64,000 bases of DNA from an uncultured Ruminococcus sp. (GCA_900545345.1 UQYQ01000001.1:1-64000); one strand, 5' to 3'. Positions 34,194 through 43,278 are shown, numbered from the stretch's first letter. The notes: a model not told the origin generated them from the sequence alone. Program-made: numbers and translations.

Positions 34194-35420
34194 TCACTCC
34201 ATAGTTTTAGCCTGCCGTGAAACCGAAAGCACCATTCCCATTTCGACCAGCTGAATCATCAGAGCGGTTCCTCCATAACTGAAAAACGGAAGTGATATTC
34301 CCGTATTCGGGAAAGAGTTTGTAGCAACCGCAATATTTAAAAGCACCTGCAAGCCGATTTGAATAGTTATACCGGCTGAAAGAATCATTCCGAACTTATC
34401 AGGTGAATTAGCGGCGATATAAAAACCTCTGAATATAAACAGTGCAAATAAAAGCATTACTATGACCGCACCTATAAGACCCAATTCCTCACAGATAATC
34501 GAGAATACAAAGTCGTTTTGTGATTCAGACAAATACAAAAACTTTTGCTTTGATTCACCAAAGCCCAGTCCGAATACTCCTCCGGAACCTATTGCAAGCA
34601 ATGACTGCCATGTCTGATATGTTGACCCTTTAATATCAGATGACGGATCACGCCATGATTGAAAACGCTCTGAAATATATCCCATATTTCCGTCTGTTAT
34701 TGACTTAAACAGCAAAAACATTACTGCCGCACCTGCACAAACACCGACAAATGCCCAAAAGTTTTTTCTGGGAACTCCTCCGACAAACATCAAAGAAAGT
34801 CCTATCATTCCGACAATTAAAACGCCTGACATATGCCTTTGCAAAACAAGCACCATTGCACACAGACCGATAATTATCGCAAACGGAACAATACCGTATG
34901 TCCATTTTTTCGTAAACTTAGAATAGTTCATTGAAATTATATATGCAAAAATAATTATTATCGCTACTTTTAAAAGCTCTGACGGCTGAAATTCAATACC
35001 GATAGTTATCCATCGTCTTGCGCCCGCAACATCACGCCCTTTAAATGCAGTGAACAAATTCAAAATCCATGTAAATATAAAAAATAAGTACGCAAGCTTT
35101 GTATTTTGATACATATGATAATCAAAGTGAGAAACAAAGTACATTACCACAACGCCCATTACAGCAGCAACTATCTGCTTTTTTGCATAGTAATATCCGT
35201 CTCCGTAATCATAAAGCCCCCAGGCATAACTTGCGGAAAACATCATAACAATACCAAGTATCAGCAATGTCATTACAATTATTAAAAACGGCTTATCCAT
35301 ATCAAACTTCATCCATCGGATATTCCATCTTTTTCTGGTTTCAGAAGCCGGCATTTGTGATGGATCATATCTTGTCGACTTAGCTCTGCGATTATTCGCA
35401 GCTCCGGAATTAGTCTGCAC
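34194..35420 (-). CDS. ftsW: SEDS peptidoglycan polymerase FtsW/SpoVE
   Basis: 408 aa. Glycosyltransferase that polymerises lipid II at the septum with its partner class B PBP. A polar N-terminal tail (1-45) is followed by ten predicted helices with SEDS marks: KGRDVAGARRWI, FQPSELLKV, the large extracellular loop with GFGESKQKFLYLSESQNDFVFSIICEE-type sequence, and PNTGISLPFFSYGG. Lies 29 bp after murF in the position normally taken by mraY-murD-ftsW. SpoVE (spore cortex) and FtsW are not separable here; as the only SEDS gene in the dcw cluster, FtsW is likelier. Confidence 0.94.
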   Translation of the reverse strand: MQTNSGAANNRRAKSTRYDPSQMPASETRKRWNIRWMKFDMDKPFLIIVMTLLILGIVMMFSASYAWGLYDYGDGYYYAKKQIVAAVMGVVVMYFVSHFDYHMYQNTKLAYLFFIFTWILNLFTAFKGRDVAGARRWITIGIEFQPSELLKVAIIIIFAYIISMNYSKFTKKWTYGIVPFAIIIGLCAMVLVLQRHMSGVLIVGMIGLSLMFVGGVPRKNFWAFVGVCAGAAVMFLLFKSITDGNMGYISERFQSWRDPSSDIKGSTYQTWQSLLAIGSGGVFGLGFGESKQKFLYLSESQNDFVFSIICEELGLIGAVIVMLLFALFIFRGFYIAANSPDKFGMILSAGITIQIGLQVLLNIAVATNSFPNTGISLPFFSYGGTALMIQLVEMGMVLSVSRQAKTME

Positions 35421-35449
35421 TCTTCTCTCTCCCTTATCAGTTTATCTGT

Positions 35450-36808
35450 TTATTTTATCATCTCAATTATTTCTTCAAATTTCATACCTCGGCTTGCTTT
35501 GAATAAAATTGTGTCACCTTTGACCATGATACCTTTAATATATTTAGCAAGCTCACTCTTAGAAGTAAATATCTTTGTGTTTTTTTCATTAAAACCTTTT
35601 TTAACTGCACCCTTTATATAAAACTCGGAAAATTCCCCAACACAAAGAAGAATATCTATACCGTTTTCACAAACCGCTTCTCCAACCGACCTGTGAAGTT
35701 CCTTAGACATCTTTCCAAGCTCCAGCATATCTCCGAGCACAGCAATCTTTTTGCCTTTATTCCCCACTTGTGAAAGAGTTCGGACAGCTGATTTCGCAGA
35801 ATCAGGAGATGAGTTATAACAATCTGCAATTATCTTTACTCCGTTAATATCAGTGATATTCTGACGAATTCCGTCAGGAGCAAACTCACCGATAGCCTGA
35901 ACCATAACCTCAGGGTCGATATTATATTCCCGTCCTACACAAAAAGCAGCAAGTGCGTTTTTTACATTATGCTCACCAAGACAGTTAATAACGGCTTTAT
36001 GAACCAATCCGTCACAGTTTATATTGAACTCTATCCTGCCACCGACAGTTTTTATATCAGTCGCATAAACATCAGCTGATGAATCAGAAATCGAATAAAA
36101 TATCAGCTTCCTTGACTCTCTTACTTCAACATTCTTTAAAAGTTTATCGTCTTTTGAAACAATCAGCGGTGCTGTTTCATCTGCTCCGTCAAGAATTTCA
36201 AGCTTTGCCTTTAATATATTTTCCTGAGAACCCAGATTTTCAATATGTGAAAAACCTATGTTAGTTATAAGACAAATATTCGGTTTAGCAGTCAGCGACA
36301 GTCTTGATATTTCTCCTGAATTAGACATACCCATTTCAATAACTGCGGCTTCATGCTCGTTTGACAGGTTAAATAAAGTCATCGGAAGCCCAATCTCATT
36401 ATTAAAATTTTTCTGAGTTTTGAGCGTCTTAAACCGTTTTGACATAACAAGCGACACAAATTCCTTTGTCGTCGTCTTTCCGACACTGCCTGTAATACCG
36501 ACAAGCTTTATGTCAAATTTGTCCCTGTAATATCCGGCAATGTCAAGAAGTGCCGTTTGAGTAGAATCTACTATTATACATTTCGCATCATCTATTGCGC
36601 GCTCGGTTACAACAGCTGCTGCACCAAGCTCCATTGCTTTTTTTGCATAATCGTGTCCGTCAAAATTCTTGCCCTTAAGTGCAATAAAAACCGAACCTTT
36701 TTCTATTGTTCTTGTATCTGTTGAAATTGATGTAACTTCTATATCACCCGGATATCCAAAGCTACCCTGTACTGCTGTCACTATCTCACTTAACAATAGC
36801 TTTTCCAT
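35450..36808 (-). CDS. murF: UDP-MurNAc-tripeptide D-Ala-D-Ala ligase
   Basis: 452 aa. ATP-dependent ligase adding D-Ala-D-Ala to UDP-MurNAc-tripeptide. N-terminal Mur domain with VFIALKGKNFDGHDY, ATP loop GITGSVGKTTTKE, central domain with KTQKNFNNEIGLP and the C-terminal domain with DCYNSSPDS. Full length and in normal dcw order after murE. Confidence 0.96.
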   Translation of the reverse strand: MEKLLLSEIVTAVQGSFGYPGDIEVTSISTDTRTIEKGSVFIALKGKNFDGHDYAKKAMELGAAAVVTERAIDDAKCIIVDSTQTALLDIAGYYRDKFDIKLVGITGSVGKTTTKEFVSLVMSKRFKTLKTQKNFNNEIGLPMTLFNLSNEHEAAVIEMGMSNSGEISRLSLTAKPNICLITNIGFSHIENLGSQENILKAKLEILDGADETAPLIVSKDDKLLKNVEVRESRKLIFYSISDSSADVYATDIKTVGGRIEFNINCDGLVHKAVINCLGEHNVKNALAAFCVGREYNIDPEVMVQAIGEFAPDGIRQNITDINGVKIIADCYNSSPDSAKSAVRTLSQVGNKGKKIAVLGDMLELGKMSKELHRSVGEAVCENGIDILLCVGEFSEFYIKGAVKKGFNEKNTKIFTSKSELAKYIKGIMVKGDTILFKASRGMKFEEIIEMIK

Positions 36809-36872
36809 AATAAATTACCTTTTCCCAAACATTAATCGTAATATTTTAAATTAATATGATATTATAACTGTT

Positions 36873-38309
36873 TTATTTTAACTCTTTTAAAGCCTCTGCT
36901 ACTACTTCTCTTTCATCGAGATGAATTTTTACTCCTCCTGGAAGAATCTGATAATCCTCATGTCCTTTTCCGGCTAGAATAATTATATCGTCTTTCTGTG
37001 CATTTTTAACTGCCCAATGAATAGCTTCTATTCTGTCGGCAATTGTAATATACGGTGTATCAGTTCCTTCTAATCCCGTTAAAACATCCTTAATGATATC
37101 TTCAGGGTCCTCATCACGCGGATTATCTGATGTAACAACTAGAAAATCCGCATTTTCAGCAGCAGCTCTTGCCATCAGCGGACGCTTTCTTTTATCTCTG
37201 TTTCCGCCGCATCCGAATAAGCATACAACCCTTCCCGAAGAACAGCTTTTTATAGCGCTCAAAATATTAACCAAAGCGTCGGGCGTATGTGCATAATCGC
37301 AAATCACTGTAAAATCTCTGCCTGTAGGAACGACTTCCGCCCTGCCTCTGACACCCGATGTTTTGTCAATGAGTTTTATTATCTTCTCAGTTTCAAATCC
37401 CAGCTTATCCAAGCATGCAATAACTGCCAACGAATTAGAAACATTAAAGTGTCCCGGCATATTGAATCTTACGGGAAGCCTTGCTTCGCCATCACTGAAA
37501 CTGTATTCAACGCCGCTCGCAGAAAGTCTTATATCATCAGCTTTAAAATCTGCATTTTCGGTTGTGGAAAACGAATACTTCTCACATTGTATCTCTTTTA
37601 AATATCTCTTTCCGCTTTCGTCATCTATATTTATCAATGCTTTATCACACATAGAAAAAAGAAGTTTTTTTGCCTTGTAGTAGTTTTCCATTGTACCATG
37701 CACATCTAAATGGTCCTGAGTCAAGTTAGTAAACAAAGCTATATCAAAATGGAGAGGTCCTACCCTTTTTTGCTCAAGCGCCTGAGATGAAACCTCCATT
37801 ACTGTAAATTCGCATTTTTCCTCAGCCATTTGTGCTAACAGTTCATATAAATCATAAGGTTCGGGCGTTGTTCTTTCCGTATGAAGAATTTTATCGCCGA
37901 TTTCATTTTGACAAGTTCCTATAAGCCCGACCTTAACTCCAAGTTCTGTTAAAACCTTTTTAATAACAGTTGTAATCGTTGTTTTTCCATTAGTTCCCGT
38001 AACGCCTATAAGCCTTAGCTTTTTCTGAGGATTAGAAAACCAATTAGCGCATAAAGCAGGATAAATCTCTCTTGTATCAGAAACAATTATCTGATTTTCA
38101 ATCCCTAAATCTTTTTGTACAACGACACACGACGCACCTTTTTCTATCATCTGCCGAGCAACACTGTGTCCGTCAAAGGTATTCCCTTTAATACATACAA
38201 ACATAGCACCCTTTTTGAAATCTTTTCTGTTATCTGATGTTAAGTCTGTAATTTCAATATTTTCGAGAGTTGTTTCTGCCAATCCCTCAATCAAATCATA
38301 TAATTTCAT
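36873..38309 (-). CDS. murE: UDP-MurNAc-dipeptide meso-DAP ligase
   Basis: 478 aa from the chosen start. Adds the third amino acid to the peptidoglycan stem. ATP loop GVTGTNGKTT, and the substrate-specificity motif DNPRDEDP, which in characterised MurE enzymes selects meso-diaminopimelate rather than lysine. Start: ATG 38309 follows GGAAG with 10-bp spacing and aligns with the family's usual N-terminus (MKLYDLIEG); a GTG at 38375 after TAGGA would add 22 residues. A small GAACG-GCTT-CGTTC hairpin lies between the two. Confidence 0.94.
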   Translation of the reverse strand: MKLYDLIEGLAETTLENIEITDLTSDNRKDFKKGAMFVCIKGNTFDGHSVARQMIEKGASCVVVQKDLGIENQIIVSDTREIYPALCANWFSNPQKKLRLIGVTGTNGKTTITTVIKKVLTELGVKVGLIGTCQNEIGDKILHTERTTPEPYDLYELLAQMAEEKCEFTVMEVSSQALEQKRVGPLHFDIALFTNLTQDHLDVHGTMENYYKAKKLLFSMCDKALINIDDESGKRYLKEIQCEKYSFSTTENADFKADDIRLSASGVEYSFSDGEARLPVRFNMPGHFNVSNSLAVIACLDKLGFETEKIIKLIDKTSGVRGRAEVVPTGRDFTVICDYAHTPDALVNILSAIKSCSSGRVVCLFGCGGNRDKRKRPLMARAAAENADFLVVTSDNPRDEDPEDIIKDVLTGLEGTDTPYITIADRIEAIHWAVKNAQKDDIIILAGKGHEDYQILPGGVKIHLDEREVVAEALKELK

Positions 38310-38424
38310 TTTAATAATGCTTCCGAACGAAGCCGTTCTCCTTTCATGAGCATTTGCTTTCTTCTTAAAACTCACATTTTAAAATATTCCTATAAATTAT
38401 CTGTTTTCAGCGTTTAACTAAGTT

Positions 38425-40662
38425 TTACTGTGAACCGGCCTTTGCAACAGCAAATGTAACAGATACAATCGTTCCGACCTGTACTTCGCTTCCCGCTTTA
38501 TAATTTTGGTCTGTTCCGGCAACTGCCCCGACTTCATCAACGGCATTGCCCTGTGCATTAAGATTGAGCCCTACGCTTTCAAGCCTGCTTTCAGCCTCAC
38601 TTAAAGTCAGTCCCTTTAATTTCGGAACCGTAACCGTTTTAGCCTTATAATTACTTTCTGTATAGAGATAAATTGTTCCGCCGTGCTGAATTGAACCGTT
38701 AGCTGGAACCTGTGCTAAAACAGACTTCCCGTTTCCTACTATTTCACAGTTAAGTCCCAATCCCTCAATTGTTTTCTGTGCATTTGAAATATTCGTCTCA
38801 AGAACATTAGGAACAGAAACAGGAACCTTTTCAAGCTCTTCTTTTGTATATTCAGGGAAATATCCCAGATAAGGAAGTACATCATTCAGCACCTGAACAC
38901 AAATCGGTGCTGCAACCATACTTCCGTAATAGTTTCCTCCTGTTGGGTGGTCAACCATAACAAGCATAACCAGTTCAGGGTCATCTGCAGGATAAAATGC
39001 ACAGTAAGACGCAACATAAGTATGACCTGAAACATCCTCGTCGATTTTTTGTGATGTTCCCGACTTTCCGCCTATTCTGTAGCCTTTTATATATGCATTT
39101 GAACCCTGCTGTGTATTTACCACATTCTCTAAAACTTTTCTCATTGAAGCTGAGGTTTCTTCTGAAATAACCTGTCTCTTTTTAACAGGAGTAATATCTT
39201 TAACAATGTTACCGGATGAATCGACTATTTTATCAACAACCTGAGGTGTCATAAGATATCCGCCGTTTATTACAGCAGAATAAGCAGTTATCATCTGAAT
39301 AGGTGTAACTTTATTTGTCTGACCGAATGAACTTGAAGCAAGTTCAACTATTCCCAATGTTTCAGGGGTAATATGAATACTTGCAGATTCAGACGGGAGG
39401 TCTATCCCGGTTAACTCAGTAAAGCCGAACGCTTTGAAATAATCATAGAACCTTGTTCCGCCCAAGGCCTGACCTATCTGTATAAATGCAGGGTTACATG
39501 AGTTTACCATTGACAATGCAAAATTCTGAGAACCATGGCTTGTATATGTCCAGCAATGGAATGTTCTGTCCTCAACCTTAATTTTTGTATTACACGAAAA
39601 TGTCTGATTGAGATTAATCGCACCGCAGTCCAGTGCTGAAGAACCGGTTACAACCTTAAATACCGATCCGGGAAAATAAAGTTCCGAAATAGCTTTATTC
39701 TTCCATTGCAATGCCCATGCAGCAGATTGAATTTTTGAATATTTTTTGCTGTCCTCGTCAAGCCCCGCCAGTTCTTTTAGAGTATCCTCATCGGTAATTT
39801 GAGAAGGATTATTAAGATCATAGCTAGGATTTGTTGCCATTGCATAAACTGCACCTGTCTTAGGATTCATAATTATTCCGCAGGCTCTGTCAGTCGGCAT
39901 ATTTGTTGCAACGGCTTCTTTAAGTGCTTTTTCAAGATAATACTGAATATTCACATCCATATTAAGCACAAGAGAATTTCCGTCCTGTGCGTCATAATTC
40001 TGTTTATATCTATAAGGAATTTCTGTTCCGTGAGCGTCTTTTGCAGTCACAACTCTTCCGTCCACCCCGGAAAGATAATCATCATAATACTGCTCAAGAC
40101 CATATATTCCATATCCGTCGTAATGAAGATGACCTATAACATTTGAAGCAAGTTCATTCTGAGGATAAAATCTCTTTGTTGTTGGAGTCAGCCCGATAGC
40201 GTCAAGTCCTATTTCGGTTTTATATTGCGTGATTTTATCAGCAACTGTCTTTTCAACATTTTTCTTTATAATCTGATACATGTTATTCTGCTGACAAAGC
40301 TTTAATACTTTCTTCTGGCTCACCTCTAAAATTTCAGATAACTTTGATGATATCTGATTAATATCGGCTTTCGGATTATCCTGTGCCAAATAGTCTTTAA
40401 GCATCTGCGGGTCAACATAAACCGTATAAACAGACGCACTTCTTGCAAGTGCCTGCATATTAGAATCATATATAGAGCCTCGGTTTGCAGTTACAACAGT
40501 ACTCTGAAGCTGCTGCGAAGAAGCAAGCTCCTGATACTTATCAGCCTCTTTAACTGAAACCTGAAACATATTTATAAATATCCAGACCATGAAAATAAGT
40601 ATACCCAGTGCTATCCAGATATTAAGCCTGCGTTTCATAAGTCCTGTTGGTCTTTCGTCCAT
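38425..40662 (-). CDS. spoVD: Class B penicillin-binding protein, SpoVD/PBP2 type, with two PASTA domains
   Basis: 745 aa. Peptidoglycan transpeptidase, partner of FtsW. One membrane helix (about 12-33), dimerisation domain (about 50-215), transpeptidase domain with SVFK (nucleophile Ser near 333), SCN and KSGT motifs, then two C-terminal PASTA domains (about 610-740). It follows its cluster position after ftsL. SpoVD in bacilli serves the spore cortex while Pbp2B serves division; only one such gene is in this cluster, so it may do division here. Confidence 0.93.
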   Translation of the reverse strand: MDERPTGLMKRRLNIWIALGILIFMVWIFINMFQVSVKEADKYQELASSQQLQSTVVTANRGSIYDSNMQALARSASVYTVYVDPQMLKDYLAQDNPKADINQISSKLSEILEVSQKKVLKLCQQNNMYQIIKKNVEKTVADKITQYKTEIGLDAIGLTPTTKRFYPQNELASNVIGHLHYDGYGIYGLEQYYDDYLSGVDGRVVTAKDAHGTEIPYRYKQNYDAQDGNSLVLNMDVNIQYYLEKALKEAVATNMPTDRACGIIMNPKTGAVYAMATNPSYDLNNPSQITDEDTLKELAGLDEDSKKYSKIQSAAWALQWKNKAISELYFPGSVFKVVTGSSALDCGAINLNQTFSCNTKIKVEDRTFHCWTYTSHGSQNFALSMVNSCNPAFIQIGQALGGTRFYDYFKAFGFTELTGIDLPSESASIHITPETLGIVELASSSFGQTNKVTPIQMITAYSAVINGGYLMTPQVVDKIVDSSGNIVKDITPVKKRQVISEETSASMRKVLENVVNTQQGSNAYIKGYRIGGKSGTSQKIDEDVSGHTYVASYCAFYPADDPELVMLVMVDHPTGGNYYGSMVAAPICVQVLNDVLPYLGYFPEYTKEELEKVPVSVPNVLETNISNAQKTIEGLGLNCEIVGNGKSVLAQVPANGSIQHGGTIYLYTESNYKAKTVTVPKLKGLTLSEAESRLESVGLNLNAQGNAVDEVGAVAGTDQNYKAGSEVQVGTIVSVTFAVAKAGSQ

Positions 40663-40810
40663 AATAATCCCCCTTTCACCATTTAAGAACCTATCTGTTA
40701 AAAGCTAAAGAAATTTCTGCAATAAAAATAATTTATATAAAACTTAATTCACTCATATTCTTTATTCTTTTAGCTTTTTCATCAAAATTCATAAAATTCC
40801 ATATAAGTAC

Positions 40811-40860
40811 AAAAAAGCTAAGTTTAAAACTTCCGCCAAGAAGTATAAGCTTAACTTTTT
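40811..40860 (-). terminator. Terminator between ftsL and spoVD
   Basis: Imperfect stem (AAGTTAAGCTTATACTTC with GAAGTTTTAAACTTAGCTT on the minus strand), then TTTTGT. About 20 bp after the ftsL stop. It would split mraZ-rsmH-ftsL from spoVD onward; no clear new promoter was identified in 40663-40810. Confidence 0.65.
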
Positions 40861-40880
40861 AACTAATAATATCCTATTCA

Positions 40881-41357
40881 TTATGCTCCAAAGTATTCCA
40901 AAACACCTCTGAACCATTTCTTAACAGACACAAAAATATTATCATCTTCGGTTTCAACAACCTCAGCCACGCTGTCATTTTCAACCTCGACATACTCAAT
41001 CTGAGATTTATCAAGCTTTTGAAGCCCAAGCTTTTTTTCAGCATACTCTTCAACCTGAGTAAGTCCCGTTTTAGACTCGAGCTCTGACTCAAGGCTTAAA
41101 TTCTCATCTTTAAGCTTTGACAGCTCAGCAGCCAGGCTTGATTGTTCCGAATAAACTTCACTAAGCTCAACTTGTCCGAAAACCATTGAGCATAGCAACG
41201 CTAAACCTATAAACCCTAAGATGGTGAACTTCATGGCAGATGCCGCTTTCGGCTGAAGCTTCAAATTTCTTTTGTGTTTGATTTTTGGCTTTGGCAAACT
41301 TCTCTCATCTAAGTCATAAGCCGCATAATCATAAGCAAGATTATTGGTCTTCGCCAT
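40881..41357 (-). CDS. ftsL: FtsL-like septum protein
   Basis: 158 aa. Short basic cytoplasmic part (1-45), one membrane helix (about 46-64, FTILGFIGLALLCSMVFG), a leucine-zipper coiled coil (about 68-110), and an acidic tail (VAEVVETEDDN) ending near WFRGVLEYFGA. This layout between rsmH and the class B PBP is that of FtsL, which bridges DivIB/DivIC and FtsW/PBP. Similarity is by architecture and context, since FtsL sequences are poorly conserved. Start follows GAGGTG. Confidence 0.85.
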   Translation of the reverse strand: MAKTNNLAYDYAAYDLDERSLPKPKIKHKRNLKLQPKAASAMKFTILGFIGLALLCSMVFGQVELSEVYSEQSSLAAELSKLKDENLSLESELESKTGLTQVEEYAEKKLGLQKLDKSQIEYVEVENDSVAEVVETEDDNIFVSVKKWFRGVLEYFGA

Positions 41358-41598
41358 TTGTTCTACACCTCATTCTTTGGCGTATTTGTTTTCTCTCTTT
41401 CTCTTGTCTACAGTTCTTTTATTCTGTCGCCCAAGGCTTATTTTATTTTTATCAAAGCCTTTTCTTTTTCATGTCTTTTTCTTTTGTTCTAAGATAGCTT
41501 TTTTATCTGTCGCTATTCTTATTTTTTGTTGTAACCTTTTCTTTTCCCTTTAGTCTTTTTATTTTGCTGCTTGTCCGAAGCACACGCTTAGCATTTGT
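41358..41598 (-). other. Purine-rich intergenic stretch between rsmH and ftsL
   Basis: Over 240 bases the minus strand is very rich in A and G, with pyrimidine runs on the plus strand. It includes a hairpin AAGGCTT/AAGCCTT (about 41431-41459) and an 11-codon reading frame after the rsmH stop. No convincing gene. Unusual for the middle of a dcw operon, where spacing is normally short. Confidence 0.5.
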
Positions 41599-42519
41599 CT
41601 ATATCTTTTCTATAATACGCAGCTTAGCACTTCGGCTTCTGTTGTTAACCTCAAGCTCGTCTTGTGACGCTGAAATAGGCTTTCTGTTCACAAGCTTGCC
41701 TCTCGGTTTCTTACCGCAGACGCACTGCGGAAAATCAGGCGGACAAATACACCCTTTGCAAAAACTTGCAAACCTTTGTTTAACAAGCCTGTCCTCAAGC
41801 GAATGAAATGAAATAATACAGAGCCTGCCGCCGCTGTTTAATGCGTCAAAAGCCTTGTCAAGAGCAATGTTTAAATGCTCTAACTCCGCATTCACTTCAA
41901 TTCTTATTGCCTGAAATGTTTTTTTGCACGGATTTTTCTCACGCCTTACCCTTTGAGGAACTGAGTCTTTTATTATCTCTGCCAGTTCAAGGGTTGTTTC
42001 AATTGGTTTTGTTTCTCTTGTCTTCACAATAGCTGATGCAATGCTTCTTGAAAACTTCTCTTCGCCGTATTCAAACAAGATTCTTGAAAGTTCCTCATAA
42101 GAGTATGTATTAACTACATCTCTCGCCGAAAGACCTTCACCGCTCATTCTCATATCAAGCGGAGCGTCATTATGATAAGAAAAACCTCGCTCAGCTTTAT
42201 CTAATTGGTACGACGAAACACCCAAATCCAGTAGGATTCCGTCAACACCGTTTATTGAAAGGTTTTTTAAAACCTCATCAATCTCAGAATAATTTGCCTT
42301 CACAACCACAGCATTGTAATTTTTCAGCCGTTCGGATGCTGCTTTGACAGCTGCCGGGTCACGGTCAATAGCAATGAGCTTCCCTGTTTTCAGTCTCTTT
42401 GCTATTTCTTTTGAATGACCTGCACCGCCTGCGGTCCCGTCAACATATATACCGTCTGGTTTTATGCTAAGTCCTTCAATACATTCATCCAGTAATACTG
42501 ATATGTGTGAAAATTCCAC
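41599..42519 (-). CDS. rsmH: 16S rRNA m4C1402 methyltransferase
   Basis: 306 aa. SAM-dependent enzyme (formerly MraW) methylating C1402 of 16S rRNA. Motifs: HISVLLDECIEGL at the N-terminus, VDGTAGGAGHS (SAM loop), LLDLGVSSYQLD, and the C-terminal IISFHSLEDRLVK. Full length. Lies 21 bp after mraZ. Confidence 0.96.
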   Translation of the reverse strand: MEFSHISVLLDECIEGLSIKPDGIYVDGTAGGAGHSKEIAKRLKTGKLIAIDRDPAAVKAASERLKNYNAVVVKANYSEIDEVLKNLSINGVDGILLDLGVSSYQLDKAERGFSYHNDAPLDMRMSGEGLSARDVVNTYSYEELSRILFEYGEEKFSRSIASAIVKTRETKPIETTLELAEIIKDSVPQRVRREKNPCKKTFQAIRIEVNAELEHLNIALDKAFDALNSGGRLCIISFHSLEDRLVKQRFASFCKGCICPPDFPQCVCGKKPRGKLVNRKPISASQDELEVNNRSRSAKLRIIEKI

Positions 42520-42540
42520 TTAGCCACCATCTCTCATAAA

Positions 42541-42972
42541 CTAAAAGTCAAGCTCTTCAAGCTCTTCAACAAACTTGTCGTCGTCATATTCTTCATTCGC
42601 CTTGTCCCAAGCCTGCTTATCCCAAATTTCAGCCCTTGATGAAACTCCTGCCACAACGACTTCTTTTGTAAGGTTTGCAAGCTCTCTTAAACTCTGCGGA
42701 ACAAGTATTCTGCCCTGCTTGTCAGCTTCTACCTCACTGGCCCATGCCATAAAATGCCTTTGAATTCCTTTTCCTTTACCCATAGGCAAGGAGCTGATTT
42801 TTTCAGCCATAGCCTCAAAGTCTTCAAGTGAATATACGAAAAGACAACCGTCAATTCCTCTTGTTATGATGAACTTTTCGCCGACTACTTCTCTAAGCTT
42901 TGTCGGAAAGCTCATTCTTCCTTTAGCATCCATAGACTGAAAATATGTACCTTTTAACATACTTGTCGGCAA
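42541..42972 (-). CDS. mraZ: Transcriptional regulator MraZ
   Basis: 143 aa from the chosen start. AbrB-like DNA-binding protein with two tandem MraZ repeats (GTYFQSMDAKGRMSFPTKLRE and the second containing SEVEADKQGRILVPQSLRE). It binds short direct repeats upstream of its own gene. Start: the only good binding site, GGGAGG, is 8 bases before TTG 42972; the ATG at 42960 is 20 bases away and GTG 42981 overlaps the site, so a TTG start is likely. First gene of the dcw cluster. Confidence 0.92.
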   Translation of the reverse strand: MPTSMLKGTYFQSMDAKGRMSFPTKLREVVGEKFIITRGIDGCLFVYSLEDFEAMAEKISSLPMGKGKGIQRHFMAWASEVEADKQGRILVPQSLRELANLTKEVVVAGVSSRAEIWDKQAWDKANEEYDDDKFVEELEELDF

Positions 42973-43044
42973 ACCGTTCACCTCCCTTACAGAATTTAAA
43001 GCAATCCAATCATTAACAATGCAAAATCATCATTGTTGATTTTT

Positions 43045-43078
43045 GTTGAAAACTTTTTAAAAATCAATAGTTTTCAAC
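43045..43078 (-). promoter_or_regulatory. Hairpin in the mraZ leader
   Basis: Perfect 10-bp stem GTTGAAAACT with AGTTTTCAAC around a 14-base loop. Two more copies of GTTGAAA lie just upstream in the same leader (about 43079-43105), so alternative pairings are possible. Confidence 0.5.
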
Positions 43079-43115
43079 GGTTTCAACAGTTTTTTCAACA
43101 GTTAGGGATTGGCCA

Positions 43116-43140
43116 CCACTTTTTTGCACTGTTTGCCACT
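43116..43140 (-). promoter_or_regulatory. MraZ operator: three direct repeats with 10-bp period
   Basis: Minus strand AGTGG, AGTGC, AGTGG (43136-43140, 43126-43130, 43116-43120), each separated by exactly 5 bp, immediately downstream of the mraZ promoter. MraZ is known to bind tandem repeats of a TGG/GTG core with 5-bp spacers in its own promoter region, so this is very probably the autoregulatory site. Confidence 0.8.
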
Positions 43141-43147
43141 TAAAGTT

Positions 43148-43176
43148 ATTATACACTAATAATTCATCAATTGCAA
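43148..43176 (-). promoter_or_regulatory. mraZ (dcw cluster) promoter
   Basis: Minus strand TTGCAA (43171-43176), 17 bp, TATAAT (43148-43153). The start would be near 43141, giving a leader of about 170 bases. Confidence 0.75.
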
Positions 43177-43206
43177 CCGCCTTACAGCAATTTTAATGTT
43201 AGATAA

Positions 43207-43214
43207 TTCGACAA
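43207..43214 (-). promoter_or_regulatory. Spo0A box match 1
   Basis: Minus strand TTGTCGAA, containing the TGTCGAA 0A box, centred about 70 bp upstream of the expected mraZ start. Confidence 0.5.
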
Positions 43215-43270
43215 TGTTTATATATATGTTTTATGCAACTTTACCAAATATGCTGATAAATCATAGGTCG

Positions 43271-43278
43271 TTCGACAA
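43271..43278 (-). promoter_or_regulatory. Spo0A box match 2
   Basis: Second exact TTGTCGAA in the same orientation, 64 bp further upstream of the mraZ promoter. Bases 43279-43569 contain only the small inverted repeat listed below and no gene. Confidence 0.45.

Noticed and set aside
41344..41553. Pyrimidine-encoded frames opposite the rsmH-ftsL spacer
   Set aside because: Phe/Ser/Leu-rich translations simply mirror the purine-rich minus strand; no binding site.
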